A stretch of DNA of 64,000 nucleotides from Kuenenia sp039794105 (GCF_039794105.1 NZ_JBDIWA010000006.1:68869-132868), one strand, 5' to 3'; numbered from the stretch's first letter, positions 10,194 to 19,128 are shown. Numbers and translations are program-made. The notes: a model not told the origin generated them from the sequence alone.

Positions 10194-10230
10194 CAGCTTG
10201 TCATTGCGAGGGTCTTTTCCGAAGCAATCT
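10194..10230. repeat. Left terminal inverted repeat of the GIY-YIG element
   Basis: Perfect 37-base complement of 10552-10588. Its core GTCATTGCGAGGGTC is repeated in weaker form immediately upstream (10171-10192). Confidence 0.85.
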
Positions 10231-10265
10231 TTTTTATAATGCCAGATTCAATCAAGGTAATTGTA

Positions 10266-10552
10266 ATGGATAAATTATACTCCGTTTACATAATGACGAA
10301 TAAAATGATACAGTACTCTACACAGGGGTTACGAATAATCTTAAAAGAAGAGTATATGAGCATAGAGAGAAGAGGGCCGAGGGATTTACAAAAAAGTATA
10401 ATGTTACAAAATTAGTATACTACGAGATATTTCGTGATGTAAGAAACGCCATATCCCGGGAGAAGCAAATTAAGGGTGGCTCAAGGGCTAAAAAAATAGA
10501 ATTAATTAATGGAATGAATGCAGGATGGAAGGATCTCTATGACGGTTTATGA
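10266..10552 (+). pseudogene. GIY-YIG nuclease-like gene with one frameshift
   Basis: The first frame starts MDKLYSVYIMTNK, the usual beginning of short GIY-YIG endonuclease-like proteins. After that codon the family sequence continues in another frame: TVLYTGVTNNLKRRVYEHR, then EGFTKKYNVTKLVYYE and ISREKQIKGGSRAKKIELI, ending DGL at 10552. Adding one A to the run AATAAAATG would restore a protein of about 95 residues, the normal length. The break is therefore a single-base loss in a poly-A run, recent or a sequencing error, because the rest is intact. The family includes UvrC-type and mobile-element nucleases. Confidence 0.85.
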
Positions 10553-10588
10553 GATTGCTTCGGAAAAGACCCTCGCAATGACAAGCTG
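10552..10588. repeat. Right terminal inverted repeat of the GIY-YIG element
   Basis: Perfect complement of 10194-10230, followed by a partial second unit at 10590-10605 (ACCCTCGCAATGACA). Confidence 0.85.
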
Positions 10589-10648
10589 GTACCCTCGCAA
10601 TGACAAAATAAGTCATCAGTCATCATGTTGCGTTAGTAACACCTGTAA

Positions 10649-10734
10649 ACGATGAAAATGGTTTTATATCCATATCATCTTGTAGTATCTGTACTTAAGC
10701 TATTTTTTGTAGTCTTATTTTTGTGCCGGAAACC
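10649..10734. repeat. Direct repeat, right copy
   Basis: Second copy of the sequence at 10031-10116. It lies just upstream of the two-domain kinase gene. Confidence 0.75.
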
Positions 10735-10811
10735 GTACAGTTTTATTGATTAACAGCGTAAAGCGGCTGGAAATAAATTTACATGCCTGAATGTGCGTTA
10801 TGAAATGAGAT

Positions 10812-12422
10812 ATGAGTAATTATGTTAATAATGGTATTAAATGGCTGGTGAACGGTGGATTAACCGATGCGTTAAGAGAAATATTTAATACGATTCATCG
10901 GGATGATCAATATGAAATGGTACGTAATGGACATTTCAGGAGGGTTTTGAAATATACGAATAGTCATGAATCGTATTATATAAAACACTATAAGGCAAAG
11001 GGCAGTATCGACAGGTTTAAATCGTTGTTTGCTCAGTCAAAGGCTAAAAGGGAGTGGAATCAGGGTTTTTTACTGCTGAAAAACGGTTTTCATACCGCAG
11101 AGCCAGTAGCTATGGGAGAAACACGTAGTTGCGGAATACTCCGGGATTGTTACATAATTTCAAAAACAATTCCAAACAGCATTTCAGTAAAAGCCCTTTC
11201 ACTTGAGTTAATAAAGACTCCGGCGGGCGTCATACAAAAAAAAGAATTGTTGCTAAACCTTATGCTCTTTGTAAAAAAGATGCATGACGCCGGGATTTTA
11301 CATGGAGAACTTCACGCTGAGAATATATTGGTTGACGTCAATGATTTTGCGCTGTTTTATTTAATAGATATTGGCCGTGCCAGGTTCGTAAAGAAAGCGA
11401 CGTTGCCTGCCAGAAAGAAGGAATTGTCCCGATTATTGTATTCCATTGAAGATGTATGCACAAATGACGAGATTATTGAATTGGCGCGTTGTTCCGGAAC
11501 GTTTGATCCTCAAGAAATATTAGGGAGCGTAGGTGCTACGAAATACCGTATATGGCGCAGCAGGGCGGGAAAATGTTTAAAGAAAAATAATGTATTTACC
11601 ATCATAAAAAAGGGCGGTTACAGAATAAACATGAGAGCGGAATGGGACGCAGATACACTGCTTGCCCTCATTGAAAAGCATAATGATTCGTTGCGTGATA
11701 GGCGTGAGAATGTTATTAAAAATTCTCATAAAACAGGGATTACCCTTATTTTCTGTCCTGATGAAAAAATCAATGGTGTGTGCGTAAAAGAATTCCGCTA
11801 TCCAGCTTTGCTAAAAAGAGGCATTTATTCCCTCATTCATTCCCCTGCGCGAAAGGCATGGCTTGCCGCTCATGGGCTTTTAGCGCTAAAACTTCTGACT
11901 CCTCAACCGATTGCGCTTTGCGAAATCCGGAAGTATGGCATTCTGGAGAAAAGCCTTCTTTTGACGGAAAATGCATCAGGGAATTTACCGTGTAATCAAT
12001 ATGTAACGGAAAAATTAAATAGGGCGCATGGCAAACCGGTTTTAAGAAAAAAAAGAAGGTTTGTTTCAAGTCTGGCGGAGTCTTTTAGGAAATTGCACGA
12101 TTTGGGGGTATATCACGCCGATCTGAAGGCAAATAATATCCTGGTGAATGAATTGCCTGACGCCTGGAATTTTTATTACCTTGACCTCGACAGGGTTTAC
12201 TTTAACAGAAGAATTACGCGTGATGAACGCATCAGAAATTTGTCTCAAATAAATGCATCGATGCCGGATTGTTTGACATACACGGACAGATTACGGTTTT
12301 ACAGGGCGTATATGAAGAGAAAGAAGATTAACAATGTTGATAAGGAAATCATGCGGGGAATTATTAAGGCCAGCATAGCAAGAAAACACGTATGGCAGCC
12401 GCAGGCAAGGGTCTTAAAGTAG
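10812..12422 (+). CDS. Tandem two-domain WaaP/Kdo-kinase-like protein
   Basis: Two lipopolysaccharide-kinase-like domains are fused in 536 residues. Domain 1 (about 25-235) has a KHYK lysine, then HGELHAEN at 164-171 with Glu166 where the catalytic Asp is expected, and LIDIGRARF as metal-binding motif. Domain 2 (about 285-520) has VKEF, HADLKANN at 435-442 with Asp437 in place, and YLDLDRVYF. Domain 1 may thus be weak or regulatory and domain 2 catalytic. Such enzymes phosphorylate sugars of the LPS core at the inner membrane. The gene leads the glycosyltransferase run and ends 12 bases before the next gene, so it is probably part of the operon. Confidence 0.8.
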   Translation: MSNYVNNGIKWLVNGGLTDALREIFNTIHRDDQYEMVRNGHFRRVLKYTNSHESYYIKHYKAKGSIDRFKSLFAQSKAKREWNQGFLLLKNGFHTAEPVAMGETRSCGILRDCYIISKTIPNSISVKALSLELIKTPAGVIQKKELLLNLMLFVKKMHDAGILHGELHAENILVDVNDFALFYLIDIGRARFVKKATLPARKKELSRLLYSIEDVCTNDEIIELARCSGTFDPQEILGSVGATKYRIWRSRAGKCLKKNNVFTIIKKGGYRINMRAEWDADTLLALIEKHNDSLRDRRENVIKNSHKTGITLIFCPDEKINGVCVKEFRYPALLKRGIYSLIHSPARKAWLAAHGLLALKLLTPQPIALCEIRKYGILEKSLLLTENASGNLPCNQYVTEKLNRAHGKPVLRKKRRFVSSLAESFRKLHDLGVYHADLKANNILVNELPDAWNFYYLDLDRVYFNRRITRDERIRNLSQINASMPDCLTYTDRLRFYRAYMKRKKINNVDKEIMRGIIKASIARKHVWQPQARVLK

Positions 12423-12434
12423 CTATCATAAGTT

Positions 12435-13427
12435 ATGGAAACAAAAAGGGTCTATTTTTTAATACAGGAATGGGAACACCCTGCGAGCAGATACAGGGTG
12501 TTGCAATATCTTCCCTACTTAAATGAAGCACATATAGCATATACAGTATCACTTTTCCCCGGTTCGTTCTGGCAATGGATGAAATTGTTTTCTCAAATGA
12601 ACGGTTATGATGTATTGTATGTCCAGAAAAAGAGGCTGTGGCATTGGCAACTTTGGTATCTGAAGAGAAAGCGCATCAAAATAATATATGATTTTGACGA
12701 TGCGGTGATGTACAAAAGCCCGGTAGATGGACGCCGAAGATCGTTTAAAAGACAGCGGACATTTGCCAGAATGGTGCGGTTTGCCGATTCTGTAATTGCA
12801 GGCAATTCGTATCTGAAATCAAAGGCATTGCCTTACAATAATAACGTAACTATTATCCCTACTGCAATAGATACGAGCAAGTATTCGGTCAGGAATTATG
12901 ATACCAGGAAGGAAAAGATCACAATCGGATGGATAGGGAGCAAGTCATCGCTTCCATTCATACAGGAATTGACGCCTGCTTTTGATCAGTTGGCAGAACA
13001 AAATAAATCGCTGGAACTGAAGATTATTTGCAACGAATTTATTGATTGCAAAACAATGCCTGTACACAAAAAGATATGGGCAATTGAAGACGAAAATGCT
13101 GATTTACAAGGCATTGATATAGGTTTGGCGCCTTTGCCGAATCATGAATGGACAAGGGGCAAGTGCGCTACAAAGCTGCTTCAATATTTCGCAGTAGGCG
13201 TTCCCGTAGTATGTTCACCGGTGGGAGTTCACAGTGAGATTGTTGAGGAAGGCGTGAACGGCATGTTTGCTTCAAGTGTTGATGAGTGGGCAGAGAAGAT
13301 AAAATGCCTGGCCGATGATGCGGCGCTGAGAAAACGTATGGGGCTGGCAGGGAGAAAGACATTAGATACCGGATATTCATTACAGGCGAACGCACCGAAA
13401 TTTATAAATGTTATCAGGGGTGTGTAA
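12435..13427 (+). CDS. Glycosyltransferase, family 4 / group 1 type
   Basis: A 330-residue GT-B enzyme. The N-terminal half contains QEWEHPASRYRVLQYLPYL and an IIYDFDDAVM stretch; the C-terminal half has the UDP-sugar region IGWIGSKSS and GLAPLPNHEWTRGKCATKLLQYFAVGVPVVCSPVGVHSEIV in pieces typical of group 1 transferases (acidic and small-residue loop, then GxP). It would add a sugar to the LPS core or O-unit on the cytoplasmic face. Tightly spaced after the WaaP-like gene. Donor and acceptor cannot be read from sequence. Confidence 0.85.
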   Translation: METKRVYFLIQEWEHPASRYRVLQYLPYLNEAHIAYTVSLFPGSFWQWMKLFSQMNGYDVLYVQKKRLWHWQLWYLKRKRIKIIYDFDDAVMYKSPVDGRRRSFKRQRTFARMVRFADSVIAGNSYLKSKALPYNNNVTIIPTAIDTSKYSVRNYDTRKEKITIGWIGSKSSLPFIQELTPAFDQLAEQNKSLELKIICNEFIDCKTMPVHKKIWAIEDENADLQGIDIGLAPLPNHEWTRGKCATKLLQYFAVGVPVVCSPVGVHSEIVEEGVNGMFASSVDEWAEKIKCLADDAALRKRMGLAGRKTLDTGYSLQANAPKFINVIRGV

Positions 13428-13498
13428 AGTAGATGGTAAGAAAAGTTTCACGGCGAAAATCTCTTCTAAAATGGCTATAACTAAGGACACCACTCATT

Positions 13499-14587
13499 AT
13501 GAAAATTCTTTACGAATATTCTGATCACAAGTGGACGGGGCCTTCGCAGCCTATCGTTGAGTTGTGTAATTATATGAGCAAAAAGGCCGACGTTATGTTG
13601 TTGACGAGTGTGCCTAAAATTCCGGACACAGGCTTGATTTCTCATGTGGAATCCGGCAGGATAAAAACGGTACAAACCCTTGCTAAGCGCGGTGGGATTG
13701 GCGCAATGATGAGAAACAGGCGTGTGGCAAAGCAGGTTGTTCAACAATTTGATCCTGACATCATTCATTTCTTTCGTGATAGAGACCTTGCTGTGCACCT
13801 GGGGAATTCGCATAAGGCGGTAAAAATATTTACCGATTTCAAGGTTACTCCTCCCGGCTTTTTGAAAAAAACAATTTGCAAAAGGGCGGATGTTTTCACG
13901 GTATTTAGCCTTAAATTAAGAGAGATGCTGCAAAACGATTTCAGGAAGGTCGTTTGTTTAAACCCGTGGCTGGATATTCATCAAATACCGAAAGAACCAA
14001 AAAATATCAGGCCGGAATTTGGTTTAAAGGATGATGATTTTGTGGTTGGCCTTGTCATGAGAGTGCAGCATCACAGAAAATTTGAACTGGTTGTTGAAGT
14101 CGCTAAAATAATAAAGGAATCCGGTAAAAATATTAAGTTTTTACTGCTGGGAAGGGGCCCTAATCTGAATAAACTGGCGGTAACGCCGGTTAAGAAACAT
14201 AAATTAGAGGATAGTGTGATTTTCGGCGGGTACAAGAGGTTGGATTATTGGGACGCAGTACATTGCTTTGACGTAATGTTTTATACGGTTGCCGGTTCTG
14301 ATGGAACAGCGAGGGCTTTAAGGCAATGTCAGGCGTTGGGGAAGCCTATTATCTGTCTAAGGAGAGATTTTGTTGAGGAAATCGTCCATGACGGTATTGA
14401 TGGGTTTGTGACGGGAGATGATCCAAAGGAAATTGCAGAAAGATTATTTGCCTTATATTCTCAAAAAGATATGCTTTTTGAATTTTCAAAACAATCGGTT
14501 GTGCAGGGGCGTAAATATGATCTTGAAAATGTTGGCGGCGAAATATACGCATTATATGAAGAATGTATAATGAGAGCCAGGCCATAA
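13499..14587 (+). CDS. Glycosyltransferase, group 1 type
   Basis: A 362-residue GT-B protein starting MKILYEYSDHKWTGPSQPIVE. The nucleotide-sugar half contains VGLVMRVQHHRKFELVVEVA, FLLLGRGPN and the C-terminal motif GSDGTARALRQCQALGKPII followed by DGIDGFV, which is the usual ExxG-type region, here with Asp-Gly-Thr in place of the first Glu. Second of four transferases in the cluster, 72 bases after the previous gene. Specificity is unknown. Confidence 0.83.
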   Translation: MKILYEYSDHKWTGPSQPIVELCNYMSKKADVMLLTSVPKIPDTGLISHVESGRIKTVQTLAKRGGIGAMMRNRRVAKQVVQQFDPDIIHFFRDRDLAVHLGNSHKAVKIFTDFKVTPPGFLKKTICKRADVFTVFSLKLREMLQNDFRKVVCLNPWLDIHQIPKEPKNIRPEFGLKDDDFVVGLVMRVQHHRKFELVVEVAKIIKESGKNIKFLLLGRGPNLNKLAVTPVKKHKLEDSVIFGGYKRLDYWDAVHCFDVMFYTVAGSDGTARALRQCQALGKPIICLRRDFVEEIVHDGIDGFVTGDDPKEIAERLFALYSQKDMLFEFSKQSVVQGRKYDLENVGGEIYALYEECIMRARP

Positions 14588-14640
14588 ATAGTAAGAAGGA
14601 TAGTTTTCTATGCGTTACAAAAAAGGTGTAATCTGTGCTT

Positions 14641-15528
14641 ATGGCAAATAAAAAACCACTGGTTTCTATTGTTATGCCTACCTATAACTGTGCAGCTTAT
14701 TTGCCGGAATCAATTGAATCCATTCTTGCACAAACATACGATACATATGAAGTTGTTGTGATTGATGATGGTTCTGCGGATAACACGAAGCTGGTATTGG
14801 AGCCTTATATGGAAAAGATAAGGTATATTGATTTAGGGCGCAATGAAGGGCTTCCAACGGCAAGAAATCTGGGTATTCAGTCGGCGAAGGGGGAGTATGT
14901 CGCATTCCTTGATGCCGATGATATCTGGATGCCGGAGAAACTGGAGATGTCAATTGACCAATTCATGAAAAATCCTGATGCTGGTATGGTATATTCAAAA
15001 CATATAAATATAGACTCAAAAAGCCAGTTTATGGAAGGAAAGATCATGAGAAGATTACCATCTGGCAATATCTTCACTCAATTATTCTTTGAACAAAATT
15101 TTATAATATGTTCTTCCGTTGTGGTTCGTAAAGAGGTGTTTAATAAAACGGCTTTATTTGATTCTGAATTAGTAAACTGCCAGGATTGGGACATGTGGCT
15201 GAGAATTGCATTCTATTACAAAGCGATTGGCATAGACGTTCCGCTGGTGAAATACCGGCATAGTTCCAAATCTCTCAGTAAAAACCGCGATAATGTCCTG
15301 AAATACCAGAAAGTGATAATTGATAAGATATATACTATGTTTAAAGATAGTGAGAACGGCATTAGCGAAAAAATGTATAAAAAACGTTTAGCAGCACATT
15401 ATGCTAAAATCGGCAGACATTATATGCGAATGGGCGATAAAATTGCGGCAAGGGAAAATTTTCGTCTTTCGTTGAAAATGGATCCGGTTAATATCAGAAC
15501 TTTGAGATACTACTTGTTTCATTCATGA
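14641..15528 (+). CDS. Glycosyltransferase, family 2
   Basis: A GT-A enzyme with PLVSIVMPTYNCAAYLPESI at the N terminus, VVIDDGSADNT for nucleotide binding, and the FLDADDIW DxD-type metal motif. CQDWDMWLRIAFY later in the chain is the typical acceptor-side motif. A GTG two codons upstream (14635) is an alternative start. The stop overlaps the next gene by four bases, so the two are translationally coupled. The C-terminal 70 residues are basic and alpha-helical with a TPR-like feel. Confidence 0.88.
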   Translation: MANKKPLVSIVMPTYNCAAYLPESIESILAQTYDTYEVVVIDDGSADNTKLVLEPYMEKIRYIDLGRNEGLPTARNLGIQSAKGEYVAFLDADDIWMPEKLEMSIDQFMKNPDAGMVYSKHINIDSKSQFMEGKIMRRLPSGNIFTQLFFEQNFIICSSVVVRKEVFNKTALFDSELVNCQDWDMWLRIAFYYKAIGIDVPLVKYRHSSKSLSKNRDNVLKYQKVIIDKIYTMFKDSENGISEKMYKKRLAAHYAKIGRHYMRMGDKIAARENFRLSLKMDPVNIRTLRYYLFHS

Positions 15529-16481
15529 ATGACCTGTGTATTATTATTGTCAACTGGAACACAAAAGACCTGTTGTTGAAATGCATTGCATCCGTTTATG
15601 AATCGGATACAGATTGTATTATCAAAATTTGTGTCGTGGATAACGGATCTAAAGATGACAGTGTTGTGGCGGTGCGTAGCAGGTATCCCGGAGTGCATAT
15701 TATAGAGAACAGTGAAAACAAGGGGTTTGCCGCCGCGGTGAATCAGGCAATAACGGCTATTTCCTCCAAATATTACGTATTGCTTAATACAGATGCGATT
15801 TTAGAAAAAAATACGTTGCGGATATTGTATGCTTTTATGGAATCCCATAATGATGCGGGAATTGCCGGTGTTCAACTGTTAAAACCAAACGGTATGAAAC
15901 AAAACAGTTTTGATAATTATCCCACCCTGGCATCTGAGTTATTGAATAAAAGTCTCTTGCGATGGTTGTTTCCTGATAAATACCTTAGTAAGAAACGTGT
16001 TATCACGCAGCCCATCGAAATAGAATCGGTTATAGGGGCATGTATTATGGTAAGGAATGAGGCGATAAAAAAAACCGGTAAATTGGATGAAGGGTTTTTT
16101 TTCTTTCTTGAAGAGACTGACTGGTGCTATCGCATGAAAAATGCTGGGTGGAGGGTGTGGCATATCCCCGACGCCAGGGTGATTCATCTGGGGGGAGAGA
16201 GCAAGAGAAAAGCGCCGTGGCAATCGCAAATTGAATATTGCCGGTCGTTGTATCTTTTTTTTAAAAAGAATTATTCCCGAGATGTTTACGTTACCTTCAG
16301 AATATTGTATGTGATGAAGATTTTATTCAATTTAATCATCAATAGCGCTGGGAACGGCATTGTTATGTTTCTTAGCAGGAAGTTGAGATACCGGTTGACA
16401 ATATATTGCAGGCTTTTTCAATGGCATGTACTGTTATGTCCTGATTGGATGGGATTACGGTCGGCAAAACCAAGTAAATAA
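15525..16481 (+). CDS. Glycosyltransferase, family 2 (rhamnosyltransferase-like)
   Basis: A 318-residue GT-A protein beginning MNDLCIIIVNWNTKDLLLKC, with VVDNGSKDDS, NKGFAAAVNQAI and LLNTDA motifs that characterise the WbbL/rhamnosyltransferase-like branch. FFFFLEETDWCYRMKNAGW is the conserved acceptor region. A hydrophobic stretch near residue 270 may attach it to the membrane. It overlaps the preceding GT2 by four bases (ATGA). Sugar specificity is an inference from the subfamily only. Confidence 0.87.
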   Translation: MNDLCIIIVNWNTKDLLLKCIASVYESDTDCIIKICVVDNGSKDDSVVAVRSRYPGVHIIENSENKGFAAAVNQAITAISSKYYVLLNTDAILEKNTLRILYAFMESHNDAGIAGVQLLKPNGMKQNSFDNYPTLASELLNKSLLRWLFPDKYLSKKRVITQPIEIESVIGACIMVRNEAIKKTGKLDEGFFFFLEETDWCYRMKNAGWRVWHIPDARVIHLGGESKRKAPWQSQIEYCRSLYLFFKKNYSRDVYVTFRILYVMKILFNLIINSAGNGIVMFLSRKLRYRLTIYCRLFQWHVLLCPDWMGLRSAKPSK

Positions 16482-16517
16482 GAATTATTTAGGAACAGGC
16501 GGGCAAAACTACCATTG

Positions 16518-17852
16518 ATGAATACGAAAAATAGTAAATACATAAGTCAGGTATCAGAGTACGCATTTATTGCGTATTTTTTTATTTTAACATTTTTTCC
16601 TTACGGCGCTGATGTCATTAAAGTGATGTGTTTGATGACAATGGTCGGATGCCTGGCGTATCAGATGGTTCTTGAGAAACGGATTATCTTTGAGAAAACA
16701 GCGCTTAACATACCCATTCTGGTATTTTTTATTTATCTAATAATAGCGTCAATTTTTTCAAAAAATACAAAATATTGTTTCGAAACACTATTGCATGACT
16801 ATGTCCCATACTTCATCATCTTTTTTTGTATGGTCAATACAATACACAGTATTGAGCAAGTGAAACGCATAATAAAGGCAATGCTTATTACCTGTGGGTT
16901 GGTATGTGCATATGGTTTGTATGGGTATTATGCTGGAATTGCCGTAAGAGATGAGAGGTTAATTGCTACATTTAAGTATCACTCAAGGATTGCAAAATAT
17001 ATTTCATTGTTCCTGCCGATTGCTATTTGCCTGTTTTTTTATTACAGAAGCATATTTGTTAGGTTTTGGCTTGGATGTCTTGTCTTTGTAAGCGGATATG
17101 CAATAGTTCTGACAATGAGCAGGGCAAGCTGGTTCGCAAATATGGTTGCTGTGATTTATATAGCGTTCATGTTGAAAAAAAGGTATTTGCTCATTGCGAT
17201 AATTGTGCTGAGTCCTTTATTATTGGTGCTTTTGCCATCAAAATATTCCATGCACGCCAAAACCATCACGCAATATGATAAATTCTTTTCGTCGAACAAG
17301 ATTCTTGGAGAAAGGTTGATGTGCTGGAAGGCGTCGATTGCGATTATTCTTGATCATCCGTTGATGGGGATCGGGCCAGGAAAAAGAAACTTCAGGGATA
17401 TATATGAAACATACAGAAAGGAGATTAGGGAAAAAGAAAAGAAATCTCTTGGGGATACTTCTGCGAAGACTGTTAAGAAGAAAAAGAGTGTGAAGCCGAA
17501 AAAAGTGCAAAAAGTTGAAGGTCTTTCGCATGCGCATAATATTATACTGCATATGTGGGTGGAAACGGGGATATTTGGGTTGGCGATCTTCCTATGGATG
17601 TTTACAATAATATTTTATAGAACAATAAAAGCGATAAAATCAATTGCAGAAAATAGATTCGAAAAAATGCTGCTTGTAGGTGTTTCGGCCGGTCTTGTTT
17701 CGCTAATTTCGCACGGATTAACTGATATTTTCTGGAAAACCCCTGAATCCTTATTTCTTTGGCAGGTTATCGGGGTGTTGTTTCTTATTATTCAATTAGA
17801 GGGAAACAGAAAAAGAAAGGATATTTTAAGCAGTCATTCAGGGAATAGCTAA
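16518..17852 (+). CDS. O-antigen ligase / polymerase family membrane protein
   Basis: About 444 residues with roughly eleven hydrophobic segments and one large periplasmic loop holding the Wzy_C signature: GIGPGKRNFRDIYETY followed later by LSHAHNIILHMWVETG. This family joins O-polysaccharide to lipid A-core (WaaL) or polymerises O-units (Wzy); ligase is more likely because the gene ends the transferase cluster. A lysine-rich insert (KKKKSVKPKKVQK) sits in the loop. Start chosen at the ATG directly after an in-frame TTG. A mutilated copy of its 3' part lies at 18819-19040. Confidence 0.87.
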   Translation: MNTKNSKYISQVSEYAFIAYFFILTFFPYGADVIKVMCLMTMVGCLAYQMVLEKRIIFEKTALNIPILVFFIYLIIASIFSKNTKYCFETLLHDYVPYFIIFFCMVNTIHSIEQVKRIIKAMLITCGLVCAYGLYGYYAGIAVRDERLIATFKYHSRIAKYISLFLPIAICLFFYYRSIFVRFWLGCLVFVSGYAIVLTMSRASWFANMVAVIYIAFMLKKRYLLIAIIVLSPLLLVLLPSKYSMHAKTITQYDKFFSSNKILGERLMCWKASIAIILDHPLMGIGPGKRNFRDIYETYRKEIREKEKKSLGDTSAKTVKKKKSVKPKKVQKVEGLSHAHNIILHMWVETGIFGLAIFLWMFTIIFYRTIKAIKSIAENRFEKMLLVGVSAGLVSLISHGLTDIFWKTPESLFLWQVIGVLFLIIQLEGNRKRKDILSSHSGNS

Positions 17853-17961
17853 TGCTATGCTTGCCAATTAAGAACGCATTTTCCGAACCGAAAAATGAGG
17901 AAGACAATTTGACTTAAATCCTCATGATGGTTTATTTTCATTGACAGAAGAAATATTGTCT
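17725..17961. repeat. Direct repeat of the ligase 3' end and downstream DNA, copy 1
   Basis: These 237 bases match 18913-19149 with four differences and no gaps. They cover the last 43 codons of the ligase and 109 bases downstream. Copy 2 runs on into a promoter-like -10 sequence, while copy 1 breaks off at the DUF4926 cassette. Confidence 0.95.
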
Positions 17962-17984
17962 ACATCAGCAAAATCCTTTTTTAA

Positions 17985-18215
17985 TCAGGAGACAGCAAGT
18001 TCTCGAACATGGGTGATGTCCCTTTTACTAACTGCTCGTATTTGAGATGAAAGCAAAGTTGTAACAGCAACTGTTCCACCGTCAAGTGTCATAAATTCAA
18101 CTTCAAATGCTTCACCCTGACGATGAATATGAACAACCGTACCGACGTCACCAGCCTGTAAACCATCCTCCGGTAAGTCTTTCAACAAAACAATTCGATC
18201 ATGCTCTTTTATCAT
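17985..18215 (-). CDS. DUF4926 family small protein
   Basis: A 76-residue protein starting MIKEHDRIVLLKDLPEDGL, with GDVGTVVHIH and YEVEF-like strands (FEVEFMTLDGGTVAV), the pattern of DUF4926, a small all-beta family. It follows the DUF6883 gene with a nine-base gap on the same strand, so the two form a pair. DUF4926 and DUF6883 genes are known to occur side by side; a toxin-antitoxin or immunity role has been suspected, but nothing here proves it. The cassette lies in a scarred duplication, in line with gain by transfer. Confidence 0.8.
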   Translation of the reverse strand: MIKEHDRIVLLKDLPEDGLQAGDVGTVVHIHRQGEAFEVEFMTLDGGTVAVTTLLSSQIRAVSKRDITHVRELAVS

Positions 18216-18224
18216 GATTTTCTC

Positions 18225-18557
18225 CTATTTTGGGTGTGCAGTAATCAATCTTGGTGTTGTAGACTGTTTTTCTATTATCCAAACAGTCCTTACATATGGA
18301 TTGCGGCTATCTGGTGTTTCTAACCATCCATCTACACTATAACGTGTGCCATATTCAGATTCAACGACTTTTGTCACATTATAGGTTGCCCCGTGTTTGC
18401 GCAAAGATTCTGCTAATATTTTACAGTTTTCCAGCGTGAAACCAAATTGAGAGAAAAAGATTGCTTTATTGCTCCCATCCGGATGTGATGTACACAACAA
18501 GTATTCCGTAATTTTCTTACGATCCACTTGTGCCTGATTTGCATTAGGCAAATTCAT
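18225..18557 (-). CDS. DUF6883 family protein
   Basis: A 110-residue protein starting MNLPNANQAQVDRKKITEYLL. The pattern LPNAxxAxVD, a KAIFFSQFGF stretch, then ESEYGTRYSVDGWLET and VRTVWIIEK matches DUF6883, a small alpha/beta domain that also occurs at the C terminus of large secreted toxins. It is the first gene of the pair with DUF4926. By analogy it could be the toxic partner, but no catalytic residues are established. A leader sequence of about 100 bases upstream has no clear promoter. Confidence 0.8.
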   Translation of the reverse strand: MNLPNANQAQVDRKKITEYLLCTSHPDGSNKAIFFSQFGFTLENCKILAESLRKHGATYNVTKVVESEYGTRYSVDGWLETPDSRNPYVRTVWIIEKQSTTPRLITAHPK

Positions 18558-18818
18558 TAGTTTTCTTACGTGAAAGTAATTTTACGTGGTATAGCTTTAT
18601 GTCTCTTCAGTAAAATCTATGGGTAAAAAGAAAAAGAGTGTGCATCTGTTGTCCAACCTGATTAAATGAATGAAACACCAATCCCATTCATTACCAATGA
18701 TGAGCAACAAATGTAAGTAAAAACTATATTGAATAAATGTAATAAATTCAAGTTCTTTGTGTATTCGAATATTCGATATAAGGATGAATACGAAGGGCAG
18801 GTTATTGAAATCGACATC
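18558..18818. other. Upstream region of the DUF6883 cassette with possible gene scraps
   Basis: No complete gene. A short frame at 18666 (MNETPIPFITNDEQQM, then stop) and a fragment reading YSNIRYKDEYEGQVIEIDIF just before the ligase remnant look like leftovers of other coding sequences. Low certainty. Confidence 0.4.
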
Positions 18819-19040
18819 TTTTTCAAAAAATACAAAATATTGTTTCGAAACACTATTGCATGACTATGTCCCATACTTCATCATCTTTTTTTGCATGGTC
18901 AATACAATATATATATTTTCTGGAAAACCCCTGAATCCTTATTTCTTTGGCAGGTTATCGGGGTGTTGTTTCTTATTATTCAATTAGAGGGAAACAGAAA
19001 AAGAAAGGATATTTTAAGCAGTCATTCAGGGAATAGCTAA
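18819..19040 (+). pseudogene. O-antigen ligase remnant (internal deletion)
   Basis: Bases 18819-18909 equal 16754-16844 of the intact ligase gene with one change; bases from 18913 equal 17725 onward. The 880 bases between (16845-17724) are gone, with the join lying in a short AT-rich ATATAT stretch. The deletion is not a multiple of three, so the reading frame is lost. The start of the gene is also absent. It is a decayed second copy on the typA side of the cassette. Confidence 0.92.
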
Positions 19041-19128
19041 TGCTATGCTTGCCAATTAAGAACGCATTTCCCGAACCGAAAAATGAGGAAGACTATGTGA
19101 CTTAAATCCTCATGATGGTTTATTTTCA

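Larger units (their letters stand above)
10171..10606. mobile_element. Putative small mobile element: GIY-YIG gene between long inverted repeats
   Basis: A 37-bp perfect inverted repeat, 10194-10230 (starting CAGCTTGTCATTGCGAGGGT) and 10552-10588, flanks a single broken GIY-YIG gene. Outside each arm is a second, partial unit of the same motif (10171-10192 and 10590-10605), so each end is a tandem of a full and a partial unit. The stop codon of the gene overlaps the right arm. The gene and its ends thus look like one unit, in the manner of REP elements with their RAYT transposases. Mobility is inferred. Confidence 0.6.
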
